Below are positions 33,098 to 41,239 of a stretch of 64,000 nucleotides of DNA, one piece after another. The notes below the pieces were generated by a model. It was not told where the DNA came from. It saw only the letters and a program-made list of their open reading frames with translations, and searched no databases. Source of the stretch: Christiangramia bathymodioli (GTDB lineage: Bacteria > Bacteroidota > Bacteroidia > Flavobacteriales > Flavobacteriaceae); the NCBI GenBank assembly GCA_009735695.1, contig SRSL01000001.1, forward strand, positions 806,048-870,047, in the 5' to 3' direction. Each line of letters opens with the position of its first letter. The stretch's first letter is position 1. A program made the translations under genes and the position numbers.

Positions 33098-33764
33098 GAA
33101 AATGGACAAAATAATTGAGAAGATAGAAGAGCTCGATAAGATCGAGGAAGGAGATCATTTTGCCCTGCTCGAGGAATACGTGGAGGGCAACACCGATAAG
33201 CTCCCCGAGGAGATGCTTGTCTACCTGAAGCAATTAGAGCTTATTAGAGGCTTCTTTTATGCCGGGGACGTGAATCCCAGAAGGATCACCCGGAAACTTC
33301 AACTGCACTATCCAGATCTCAGCATAAAGCAATGCAGAACCCGAATTGAAGACGCTCGAGAATATTTTTACCTGAACGAGGAAATAAAAAAGGATTTCTA
33401 CCGCCGCATTCACTACGAACAGCACATGCAGAACTACCAGGTAGCTCGAAGAACAGCAAAGACTCATGCGGAGTGGAAAATTACCGACGAAATTCTGAAG
33501 AATGCCGGTAAAATCATAGAACTGGATAAGCCAGATAAGGAAGAATTGCCGAAAGAATTCTTCATCAAACCGAATCGATTCTTCTCACTTAAGCCTTCAG
33601 ATATCGGTCTGCCAGACGACATGAACCGTAATGAGGTGGGCAAATGGCTGGATAAGCTCCAGATCGCCGAAACCGAGAAATTCAGGCTTAAACAGGACCT
33701 GGGCTCAGAACCAAGACAAATATTCGATTACGATGGCGAAGAGGACGATCTCAGCGGAGAATGA
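33090..33764 (+). CDS. Possible terminase small subunit
   Basis: The 224-residue helical protein directly precedes and overlaps the large terminase gene (32 bases). A helical DNA-binding N-terminal half and an acidic tail fit a small terminase, but no diagnostic motif is seen. Confidence 0.5.
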   Translation: MTKKMDKIIEKIEELDKIEEGDHFALLEEYVEGNTDKLPEEMLVYLKQLELIRGFFYAGDVNPRRITRKLQLHYPDLSIKQCRTRIEDAREYFYLNEEIKKDFYRRIHYEQHMQNYQVARRTAKTHAEWKITDEILKNAGKIIELDKPDKEELPKEFFIKPNRFFSLKPSDIGLPDDMNRNEVGKWLDKLQIAETEKFRLKQDLGSEPRQIFDYDGEEDDLSGE

Positions 33765-35439
33765 GCAGGTATCGGTAGCCTTTATGAACTGGCTCCAGCA
33801 GCTGGTTCTAATGGTAGGTCCTAAGAATGCCGCGATCATCGCAGCCCGTGCGATGGGTAAAACAACGGGAATCCTCGCTCCGAGGATCCAGGATATCAGT
33901 TATGATATGCCCGGCTGTTATATGGCCATTTCCGGAGATACTTTTATGAACCTTCGAAAGAACGTGGTACCGTCACTTATGGACGGATGGAAGATCCACG
34001 GCTGGCACGAAGATCATCACTACGTGGTGAACAAACGTCCACCAAAAACCTTTGGAAGGCCGTATAAATCTCCTATCGAATACAAGCACAGTATTACCGA
34101 CTTCCTGGGAACTCACTATAAGATGATAAGCCAGGACCGTCCTTCAGGCGGTGCGGGGGACTCCTACCAGCATATCGTTGCGGATGAAACTAAATACCAG
34201 GCGAAAAAGAAGATCAGCAAGCTTACGCCAGCTAAACGGGGTGGAGAGCTGAAGTTCCGAAAATCGGTTTATTACGGGGGTGTGACCTTTACAACAGATA
34301 TGCCCAACGTGAATCACGGCGAGCATGACTGGATCCTTGAAATGGAAAAGAACATGGATAAGGAGCAGATCAAGCGAATTATCTATGCTGCTTTTATCCT
34401 GAATGAGATCCGCGCAGAAGTATTCCATGCCGAACAGGAAGGGAACCGTTCTAAGATTGAAAAGGCCAAGAGAAAGTATAAGCGCTGGGAAGATCGCTGG
34501 ATCGCACAACGAAAAAACAGTACTTTCTTTTATGTGGCTTCCAGTTTGGTAAACCTGGACTTTTTAGGATTTGAATATCTGCTCGAACAGTTTGAGGAAC
34601 TGGATTTCTCTGAATTATGTTCTGCCATATTTTCCATTCAGCCAAAACTGGAAAAATCAAAGATGTTCTATCCGGCACTTTCGGAGCGGATTTTTTATCG
34701 TGACGGCTGGTATTACGGAAAACTGGATAACGATTCCACGGACTGGAGTGAAGAATATAAAGAGAGCTCTCTCGACTTAAAATACGTGATGCACCGTGAA
34801 CCAATCCAGGCAGGAATGGACACCGGTGGCATGTGTTCACTGGTAACCGGTCAGGAACAGGGAAATAAACTGCGTGTTCTTAAGGAATTCTACACGGTTG
34901 GAACCGACTTCCTTCCAGAGCTTGCAAAGCAGTTCCGCGACTTCTACCGAAACCATAAGGAAAAACACCTGGAGCTGTGGCCAGACCGTGCCGCCTTCGC
35001 CTATAAAAAACAGGGAGAAGACCACGCCAGTAAATTCAAGAAAGCGATCGAATATGATGAATTTGGTAATTCTACAGACTGGACGGTTACAATAATGAAT
35101 GAAGAACAGGGTACCATTTACCACTGGCAGGAATATGAACTTGCTCTGGCATTTATGACCAGGTCTAATCCTGATCTTCCAGAACTTCTCATAGACGCTA
35201 ACACCTGTAAATGTTTGAAATCTTCTATGGAGCTGGCAGAAAAGCTTATTCGAACTTCAAAGGATGGATCTAAAACAATTCATAAGAATAAAAGCTCTGA
35301 AAAACTCTCGGAAAAAGAACTTCCAATGAAGTCTACAAACATGAGTGACGCCTTCAAGTATTTTATCTGCAGGCCGAAGTTTTTAGAAAAAACAGGTGGT
35401 AACACGGTAAGATTTACCGGTTTACCCGGTGTACGTTAA
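33733..35439 (+). CDS. Terminase large subunit
   Basis: The 568-residue protein (MAKRTISAENEQ...) has a Walker A-like AARAMGKTTG (Lys about 43) and a C-terminal half with an acidic nuclease-type motif (MDTGGMCSLV, about 363; then D residues near 500-540). It is the packaging ATPase/nuclease. The upstream ATG at 33631 would give 34 out-of-family residues and a long overlap, so 33733 was preferred. Confidence 0.85.
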   Translation: MAKRTISAENEQVSVAFMNWLQQLVLMVGPKNAAIIAARAMGKTTGILAPRIQDISYDMPGCYMAISGDTFMNLRKNVVPSLMDGWKIHGWHEDHHYVVNKRPPKTFGRPYKSPIEYKHSITDFLGTHYKMISQDRPSGGAGDSYQHIVADETKYQAKKKISKLTPAKRGGELKFRKSVYYGGVTFTTDMPNVNHGEHDWILEMEKNMDKEQIKRIIYAAFILNEIRAEVFHAEQEGNRSKIEKAKRKYKRWEDRWIAQRKNSTFFYVASSLVNLDFLGFEYLLEQFEELDFSELCSAIFSIQPKLEKSKMFYPALSERIFYRDGWYYGKLDNDSTDWSEEYKESSLDLKYVMHREPIQAGMDTGGMCSLVTGQEQGNKLRVLKEFYTVGTDFLPELAKQFRDFYRNHKEKHLELWPDRAAFAYKKQGEDHASKFKKAIEYDEFGNSTDWTVTIMNEEQGTIYHWQEYELALAFMTRSNPDLPELLIDANTCKCLKSSMELAEKLIRTSKDGSKTIHKNKSSEKLSEKELPMKSTNMSDAFKYFICRPKFLEKTGGNTVRFTGLPGVR

Positions 35440-35628
35440 CAAGTTTCCCTCTGAAAAGTTCAAGTTTTGGCCTCTTTTTCCCTGGGGCAAATCGTTAAAT
35501 CGCTGAAAAACAGAAGTAAGCCATTAAGGCCAATAACAAAATTATTTTTAGTCGCAGAGTTCTGCCCGCCACGCTCAGAGCTCTAAACGTAATTACACTT
35601 TGTTACCTTTTTTAGAGATATGATTGGG

Positions 35629-35664
35629 TGTCCTTTTCCTACCGCCTTCGCCATGGTAATATTG
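35629..35664 (+). promoter_or_regulatory. Late promoter 5
   Basis: TGTCCTTTT (35629-35637), 19 bases, TAATATTG (35657-35664). The next start codon is 5 bases away. The 190 bases between the terminase and this box show no gene. Confidence 0.75.
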
Positions 35665-35669
35665 AAATA

Positions 35670-35939
35670 ATGAATACAACTACCTACACACCAGAAGAGG
35701 CTATCACATTGATGAGAAACTGTACCAAGTTTAACAAGCCCTTCAGCATCTACTACGCCAAGCTGGGAGGAGGCAAGAAACGTATATCGAATGCCAGTCT
35801 TCGCCCTATGGCCACCACCAGTAAAGATCGTAATGCTAAGTATAAACTACAGTTGAAAGACAACGATACCGGTGCAAACAGGAGTTGTTACATCCCCTTG
35901 CTAATGGAAGTAAACGGGATTCAAGTCAAATTGAAATAA
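35670..35939 (+). CDS. Small head-region protein
   Basis: The 89-residue protein (MNTTTYTPEEAITLM...) starts at the first ATG after late promoter 5. Earlier in-frame ATG at 35628 overlaps the promoter and was rejected. A beta-rich, basic protein of unknown role immediately before the portal. Confidence 0.65.
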   Translation: MNTTTYTPEEAITLMRNCTKFNKPFSIYYAKLGGGKKRISNASLRPMATTSKDRNAKYKLQLKDNDTGANRSCYIPLLMEVNGIQVKLK

Positions 35940-35940
35940 C

Positions 35941-37326
35941 ATGGCACAGAGATTACCATCAGGAAACGAATACCTGGGAGTAGCAGACGGCAAAGCTCAT
36001 TACTTTGAGATCACGGGCCGCAATGCTTCCGGTTCTTCCGCATCCAGCTCAAAGGAAGAATTCAGTAGATGGAGTGAGAACCCTCTACGGCTGGGAGATT
36101 ATGAGGTCATACCATTCGGTACTAATAATGATATCCCCGATGAAACCCAGGAAACCATCCTGCCAAATCACCTGGCACCTACTATCCTGGACAGGAAGAA
36201 AGACCTGTTGTTTGGACAGGGACCATACCTGTACCGGTTTAAGCCAGATGGAAGCCAGGCCACGAGGGAGCCGGTAGAGAATCCTACCATACAGAAATGG
36301 CTGGAGCTTATAGATGTTGAAGTCCTCTCTATTCAGAGAGCAGTAGAATACTATTATGTAGACAATATCTTTACAAAGGTTATAAATCTTAGGGGTGCCA
36401 GGCTGGGCTATTCTAATATGCCCCCTATGCTGGAAGAAATGACCGCCAAGAAATGCCGACTTGCCTATCGCAAAGGAGCAAAAACAAAAAAACCTACCCA
36501 TGTGGTAGAGGGCGACTGGAAGAACTCAAAACAGGAAGATTTTAAGATTTACCCTCTTTGGGATAGATTGAACCCCACTAAGCATGGAATTTCCGTTCAT
36601 TATACCAATTCCAAATCTTTCGGGATGGAAGATTATGCGCTGCCGAAAGTATACGGAACCCTTAACTGGATAAAGAGATCTACTGCAGCACCACGAATAA
36701 TTGAAGCCTTTACCAACAATTCTTTAAACATCCGCTTTCATATTACATCACCCCAGAAATTCTGGGACGATAAAAAAAGAGAAATAGAGGAAGACTGCAG
36801 AAGAAAGAAGATCCCATACAACAGCAAAATGCTCCAGGAACTGGAAGAGAAAATCTTCGATACCCTTTCAGATGTACTTTCCGGAGTGGAAAACGTCGGT
36901 AAGTTCTGGCATAACAAAACAGTGACCACTATTCTGGGTAACACGCCTGTAGAGGAAGGCTGGAAGATCACCCCAATCAAACAGGAGGTTAAAGAATATG
37001 TCGAAGCCCAGATAAAGGTTGCCGATAAGTCCGATTTTGCCGTACAGGCCGGGCTTTCCCTTCATGCTTCCCTGGCGAATGTTGGAGCCGACGGAAAGAG
37101 CGATTCAGGATCTGAACAGCTCTATGCTTACCAGATCCACCAGCTAACCGGAATCCCTGTGGCAGAACTTTTCATTTCCAAGGTATACAATGACATTATC
37201 CGGGCATATTTCAAAACCGATGAGAAACTCGGTTTTTACCAGATAGCAGTACAACGCCAGGAAGACACTTCAGAATCCAACCGAACCAAGAACCAATCGG
37301 CTATTAAATCCAAAGAAACGGCATGA
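35941..37326 (+). CDS. Portal protein
   Basis: The 461-residue protein has portal-like features: an early PFGTNNDIPDETQ region, the DRKKDLLFGQGPYLYRF segment, and helical stem/crown parts toward the C-terminus (about 270-320, 340-370). It follows the terminase block and precedes head-tail joining genes. Length is typical. Confidence 0.75.
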   Translation: MAQRLPSGNEYLGVADGKAHYFEITGRNASGSSASSSKEEFSRWSENPLRLGDYEVIPFGTNNDIPDETQETILPNHLAPTILDRKKDLLFGQGPYLYRFKPDGSQATREPVENPTIQKWLELIDVEVLSIQRAVEYYYVDNIFTKVINLRGARLGYSNMPPMLEEMTAKKCRLAYRKGAKTKKPTHVVEGDWKNSKQEDFKIYPLWDRLNPTKHGISVHYTNSKSFGMEDYALPKVYGTLNWIKRSTAAPRIIEAFTNNSLNIRFHITSPQKFWDDKKREIEEDCRRKKIPYNSKMLQELEEKIFDTLSDVLSGVENVGKFWHNKTVTTILGNTPVEEGWKITPIKQEVKEYVEAQIKVADKSDFAVQAGLSLHASLANVGADGKSDSGSEQLYAYQIHQLTGIPVAELFISKVYNDIIRAYFKTDEKLGFYQIAVQRQEDTSESNRTKNQSAIKSKETA

Positions 37327-38267
37327 AATTACTATTCAATAAAGAAGAAAAGGGCCAGGAAGAAATAAAACAATTATTGGGATTCATTAGCCGCGATCTT
37401 AAGTACGCCAACCTGGTTCCCGATATCGAGCTGAAAACACCGCTATTAATAGACTTTATCGGGAAACCGGTCTATGACAAGATCGAGGCTTTCTACCAAA
37501 GTAACCAGGATGCTACAAACGCAGCTGATATGAAGGTGATCCTGAAGAATGCCCAGCTGTACATTTTATTACAGGCGTATCTTCAGTATGCACCTAACGC
37601 CGATATTATTCATTCGCCTACTGGTAGAACCATTCAGGTAGCCGATAACTCCAAAACTCCAGGTGACTGGATGTTGAAAAAGGATGAACTGAGCACCGAG
37701 AAAAGAAGTTATGCCGCCCTGGATGCCCTTATTCTGAAACTGGATGAGATCGGGCTTGCCGAATGGATCGCGAGCAAAGAATATAAGACAGCACAGGGAT
37801 TATTCATTACCAGGACCAACCAGTTCCAGAAGATCTATCCTATAGAGAACAGCGGGCAGCTTTACTACCGTATGGTGCCATTCATGAGCGATATCGAGGC
37901 CGAAACGCTTATTCCGCTGCTGGGAATAGACAAGATCGAGGAATTAAAGGAAGATTTGAATGTAAGCACCTTTACGCCTAACGGGCAGCTTATCCTCTAC
38001 TGTAGAAAAATAGTGGGATTTCATGCCATGGCCAGGGCCTTAACCCTGCTGCCAGACGAAATGTTGCCTTTCAAGTTCAATGTAAAGATGAGGACCGAAG
38101 ACCTTGAAGCCTTGCGCGATAAGAGAGCCGCTAAGTTCAAGGGCATGGCCGAAGACTTTGAAAAGGCCCTGGAAGATCTCCTGGACCGCCAGAATAATCC
38201 CGATTCAACAGAAGAGATGGACCAGCTCTACGGGATAAAAGAAGGAAATAAACACGTAAATCTATAA
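37323..38267 (+). CDS. DUF6712-like head-tail joining protein
   Basis: The 314-residue protein begins MKLLFNKEEKGQEEIKQLLG and resembles DUF6712 proteins found next to portals in Bacteroidota phages. It probably joins head and tail. Overlaps the portal gene by 4 bases. Confidence 0.6.
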   Translation: MKLLFNKEEKGQEEIKQLLGFISRDLKYANLVPDIELKTPLLIDFIGKPVYDKIEAFYQSNQDATNAADMKVILKNAQLYILLQAYLQYAPNADIIHSPTGRTIQVADNSKTPGDWMLKKDELSTEKRSYAALDALILKLDEIGLAEWIASKEYKTAQGLFITRTNQFQKIYPIENSGQLYYRMVPFMSDIEAETLIPLLGIDKIEELKEDLNVSTFTPNGQLILYCRKIVGFHAMARALTLLPDEMLPFKFNVKMRTEDLEALRDKRAAKFKGMAEDFEKALEDLLDRQNNPDSTEEMDQLYGIKEGNKHVNL

Positions 38268-38272
38268 TCAAA

Positions 38273-38575
38273 ATGAAAAAACTAAACGCCATTTTTCAAG
38301 CTATTAAAGCATTCTTCTACAGCCTTACCAGGAAAGGCCGTGAAGAAAAGTATTACCAGGAAGCCCTGAAGAACATGCAGGGACCGGAGGCCTTCAATTT
38401 ATTACAAAAACGGGTGCTTCAAAGGGATATCAATTCATTCCTGAATGAAACCAAGCAAAAAAGAACCCTAACACCAGATGCAAAGATCGCCCTGGCGAAG
38501 AATAAGTTCCAGAAAGACCTGGCGCTCCTAAAGCTTACCATTTGCCCGGAAACTCATAAACTGATCAGTGTTTAA
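38273..38575 (+). CDS. Small head/tail protein
   Basis: A 100-residue, helical, basic protein in the head-tail joining cluster. No recognised motif. Confidence 0.55.
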   Translation: MKKLNAIFQAIKAFFYSLTRKGREEKYYQEALKNMQGPEAFNLLQKRVLQRDINSFLNETKQKRTLTPDAKIALAKNKFQKDLALLKLTICPETHKLISV

Positions 38576-38578
38576 AAA

Positions 38579-38731
38579 ATGTATCCATACAATTTTTCAG
38601 ACAAGCGGTACGAAGAAATGAATCGAAGAGAAAGAAGAGCTTACACCCGATATCTCTGTAAACATGGGATTTGGGATGGAGCTGAAGTGCTTGACAGACT
38701 TAGTAAGGTAAAAAGGCTATCCATACAATAA
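38579..38731 (+). CDS. Very small late protein
   Basis: A 50-codon frame (MYPYNFSDKRYEEMNRRER...) exactly filling the gap between its neighbours (3 bases on each side). Basic, helical. Unknown. Confidence 0.55.
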   Translation: MYPYNFSDKRYEEMNRRERRAYTRYLCKHGIWDGAEVLDRLSKVKRLSIQ

Positions 38732-38734
38732 TCT

Positions 38735-39586
38735 ATGCACAAAATCCAGTTCGGTAAAATAAAGAAAGACTTCCCGGAGAACATCGAGGAAATGACCGGC
38801 CCGCAATACCGCTATTTCTGCTTTTTGGAATTGAACCGGCAACAGGGAAAATTAAGTATGGAAGATGTGGAAGTCTTCTTTGTGTATTTCGCTCTTAATA
38901 TGGTGCACACCTCAGAGTCTCCCAAAACGATCGAGAATGTAAACACCTTGCGGGAACTCGTTAGGCCCTATTATATAGAGCAGGAAGCTAAGGGCAAAAA
39001 GTATAAGATCGTGGATCTCAACTTCGTGAAGAATCCCCTTCCTTCAATTACAATAGATAAGACAGATCTGTTAGGGCCGGACACAGCTCTCGGGAATTGT
39101 ACCTACGAGGAAGTCTTCGTTCACGGACAGAATGCCATGATCGACTTTTGTAATACTAATGAGGAAGAATACCTGGATGAGCTGGTAGCGATTCTGTACC
39201 GTCCAGCGGTAAAGGGTAAAAGACCAAAGTTCAGCGCCGAAGCCCTGGAAGAGAATATCGAGTTGGTGAAGAAACTGGATCCAGAAGTGAAGTTTGGGGT
39301 TTTCCTGTTCTTCTCCAGCTGCCACAAGTTCATTACTACGGCCGATGAACTATCGCTTAAAGGAGGTGTGGAAGTAAATATTGCGCAGCTTTTCAAGCCC
39401 TCTAAAAAGAAAGCCAAGGGCGTGGGCCCCGTCGGGGTAATATGGGACCTGGCAGAAAGCAATGTTTTTGGAGATGCTGCCAAAACTGGTAAGGCAAATG
39501 TCTACGACGTTTTGGTTCGCATGGTGCAGCTCCACGAAAAAGCTAAAGAATCAAAATCTGAAAATGATAACAGAAGCAAAACTTGA
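38735..39586 (+). CDS. Tail-region protein, unknown
   Basis: The 283-residue protein lies where tail-tube and completion proteins are usually encoded. No motif. The end overlaps the next gene by 23 bases. Confidence 0.6.
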   Translation: MHKIQFGKIKKDFPENIEEMTGPQYRYFCFLELNRQQGKLSMEDVEVFFVYFALNMVHTSESPKTIENVNTLRELVRPYYIEQEAKGKKYKIVDLNFVKNPLPSITIDKTDLLGPDTALGNCTYEEVFVHGQNAMIDFCNTNEEEYLDELVAILYRPAVKGKRPKFSAEALEENIELVKKLDPEVKFGVFLFFSSCHKFITTADELSLKGGVEVNIAQLFKPSKKKAKGVGPVGVIWDLAESNVFGDAAKTGKANVYDVLVRMVQLHEKAKESKSENDNRSKT

Positions 39587-40013
39587 TAAGATCCAGACGA
39601 TGGCCAAAGCAGCCATCCCGGAGATACTGCACGCCATTACACTGGTGAGCGATGAAGACGTTCCTGTCTTCACCAGGGACATGGCCGGCGGAGAGCTCGC
39701 TCTTTTCGGGGTGCTGCCTTCATTCGGTATGGATTATAACACTGCAGACAATTTCAAGGATAAGAATAAGATGATCTTTTTCCTGGTCTATAAGTTCGAT
39801 ATCAATGAAGGTTATGACGCTTACCGGGCGGTCTATAATGATATTGGTAAATATGTGATAAGGTTCAGGGACTGGCTTATCGAAGAGCATGTAAAGTTCC
39901 AGGGCGACTGCCTTTTTAAGGATATCGACTTCAGGACCTTCGATGCAGATCCTGTCCGAAACTATAAAGGTTTTTACGGCTATATGGTACACTTTAATTT
40001 AAAAACCGAATGA
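39564..40013 (+). CDS. Tail completion or terminator-type protein
   Basis: The 149-residue protein (MITEAKLDKIQTMAKAA...) fits by size and position a tail terminator/completion protein. A longer frame with an ATG at 39462 runs through the previous gene and was rejected. Confidence 0.55.
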   Translation: MITEAKLDKIQTMAKAAIPEILHAITLVSDEDVPVFTRDMAGGELALFGVLPSFGMDYNTADNFKDKNKMIFFLVYKFDINEGYDAYRAVYNDIGKYVIRFRDWLIEEHVKFQGDCLFKDIDFRTFDADPVRNYKGFYGYMVHFNLKTE

Positions 40014-40014
40014 T

Positions 40015-40158
40015 ATGATTTCAAACAACATCCCCGAGCAATTTAGTAAGCTAACAGAGCATCAAAAAAAAGTAAAGGCAATTCGATCAGAAATGGATCG
40101 GAATACTCCCGGCTCGTTAGAATTCAACCGATTGAACATGGAATTTAATAAGTCATGA
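40015..40158 (+). CDS. Very small late protein
   Basis: A 47-codon frame (MISNNIPEQFSKLTEHQKK...) one base after the previous stop and before a strong terminator. Unknown. Confidence 0.5.
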   Translation: MISNNIPEQFSKLTEHQKKVKAIRSEMDRNTPGSLEFNRLNMEFNKS

Positions 40159-40228
40159 AAATAATACACCTCAATACTAACATACAGATTCGTTCACCGG
40201 GTCCTGCTTCCCTTTGAACGTCTGTCAC

Positions 40229-40251
40229 ACGTCCCTTCGGGGACGTTTTTT
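40229..40251 (+). terminator. Terminator closing the portal block
   Basis: ACGTCCC-TTCG-GGGACGT followed by T6, a stable UUCG-capped hairpin. Confidence 0.88.
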
Positions 40252-40282
40252 ATTATTGTATATTTAAACAATTCAAACTACT

Positions 40283-40750
40283 ATGAAATCAAACTTCACA
40301 ACCAGGCAGGAATCCGAACCTTTTGAGATCTCGCCGCTTTTTAAACCTGAAACTGAATTTTCAGAATACATCACCGGCGAACCACAGGAGAATGAATCCG
40401 GAATGACCTTCGTAAACCATTATCGAAATTTAAACCCATCGATGTTTGGGATATTCCATGGACACACCATTAAAAACTTCCTGGAAAGACCAAACCAGAA
40501 TCACTTCTACGAGGGTCGCGGACTCAATTCCCAGGCCGATCTGGTGAACCTAAAAAAGCTGGTGAATGCCTTTTTTGTGAAATTCGGTACTGATGATAAT
40601 GGCTTGGGCGGCTTCTCAAAGGAAGATATTCTGGATATTAAAGAAGACTTTTGGGTGGGTCGCAAATGGATATCTTCAAAACATAAGCACCCCGCAATGA
40701 TCAGTTACACTATCGAAGAAGGTGTCCAGCTCACCATCTGGCAAACCTAG
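40283..40750 (+). CDS. Isolated gene between two terminators (moron-like)
   Basis: The 155-residue protein lies alone between terminators at 40229 and 40772, without the late promoter box. TATATTTA at 40259-40266 could serve as a -7 box. This insulated layout suggests independent expression. No family recognised. Confidence 0.6.
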   Translation: MKSNFTTRQESEPFEISPLFKPETEFSEYITGEPQENESGMTFVNHYRNLNPSMFGIFHGHTIKNFLERPNQNHFYEGRGLNSQADLVNLKKLVNAFFVKFGTDDNGLGGFSKEDILDIKEDFWVGRKWISSKHKHPAMISYTIEEGVQLTIWQT

Positions 40751-40771
40751 AAGCTACATTCATAAACTTAC

Positions 40772-40795
40772 AAACCGCCTTCGGGCGGTTTTTTT
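40772..40795 (+). terminator. Terminator before late promoter 6
   Basis: AAACCGCC-TTCG-GGCGGTT followed by a T7 run, 24 bases before the TGTCCTTTT box. Confidence 0.88.
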
Positions 40796-40818
40796 ATTTC
40801 CTGGCTTCACCAGTTTAG

Positions 40819-40854
40819 TGTCCTTTTATCTGCACCCCTGCCTTTCTAAACTTG
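40819..40854 (+). promoter_or_regulatory. Late promoter 6
   Basis: TGTCCTTTT (40819-40827), 19 bases, TAAACTTG (40847-40854). The start codon at 40859 follows after 4 bases. It drives the tape measure and tail-tip block. Confidence 0.78.
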
Positions 40855-40858
40855 TAAT

Positions 40859-41239
40859 ATGAATGGCATTCAAACACTGCAGTCGCGTTCCGGGAATCTA
40901 ATAGGCCGGGAACGTATCAATTTTATTCTCGAGGAGGAAGTCGATGAGATTGGGAGAGCCCAGGAAAGGATCTTGGATCAGCAGCAATCCAGTGAGAAGA
41001 TCGATTATATAGAATCTTCAAGATCCTTCTCGGTTTCAAATATGACCATTCACCATGAGCATCATATCCAGCAGCGATTTATTGACATGAAAAGAACCCG
41101 TTACGGAAAACAAAAAGCCGTACCGGTACACAACACTGTCATCTTCGGTCACTGGAATAATATCATCTTCAGGGCAAAATACGAGATAGTCGAAGCATTA
41201 AAAAAGCAGACCCCCGCCCTTCTTAAACTGGAAGTATAA
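40859..41239 (+). CDS. Tail assembly protein
   Basis: The 126-residue protein directly before the tape measure gene, with a helical His-rich middle (TIHHEHHIQQRF). Position fits a tail assembly/chaperone protein. Overlaps the next gene by one base. Confidence 0.6.
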   Translation: MNGIQTLQSRSGNLIGRERINFILEEEVDEIGRAQERILDQQQSSEKIDYIESSRSFSVSNMTIHHEHHIQQRFIDMKRTRYGKQKAVPVHNTVIFGHWNNIIFRAKYEIVEALKKQTPALLKLEV

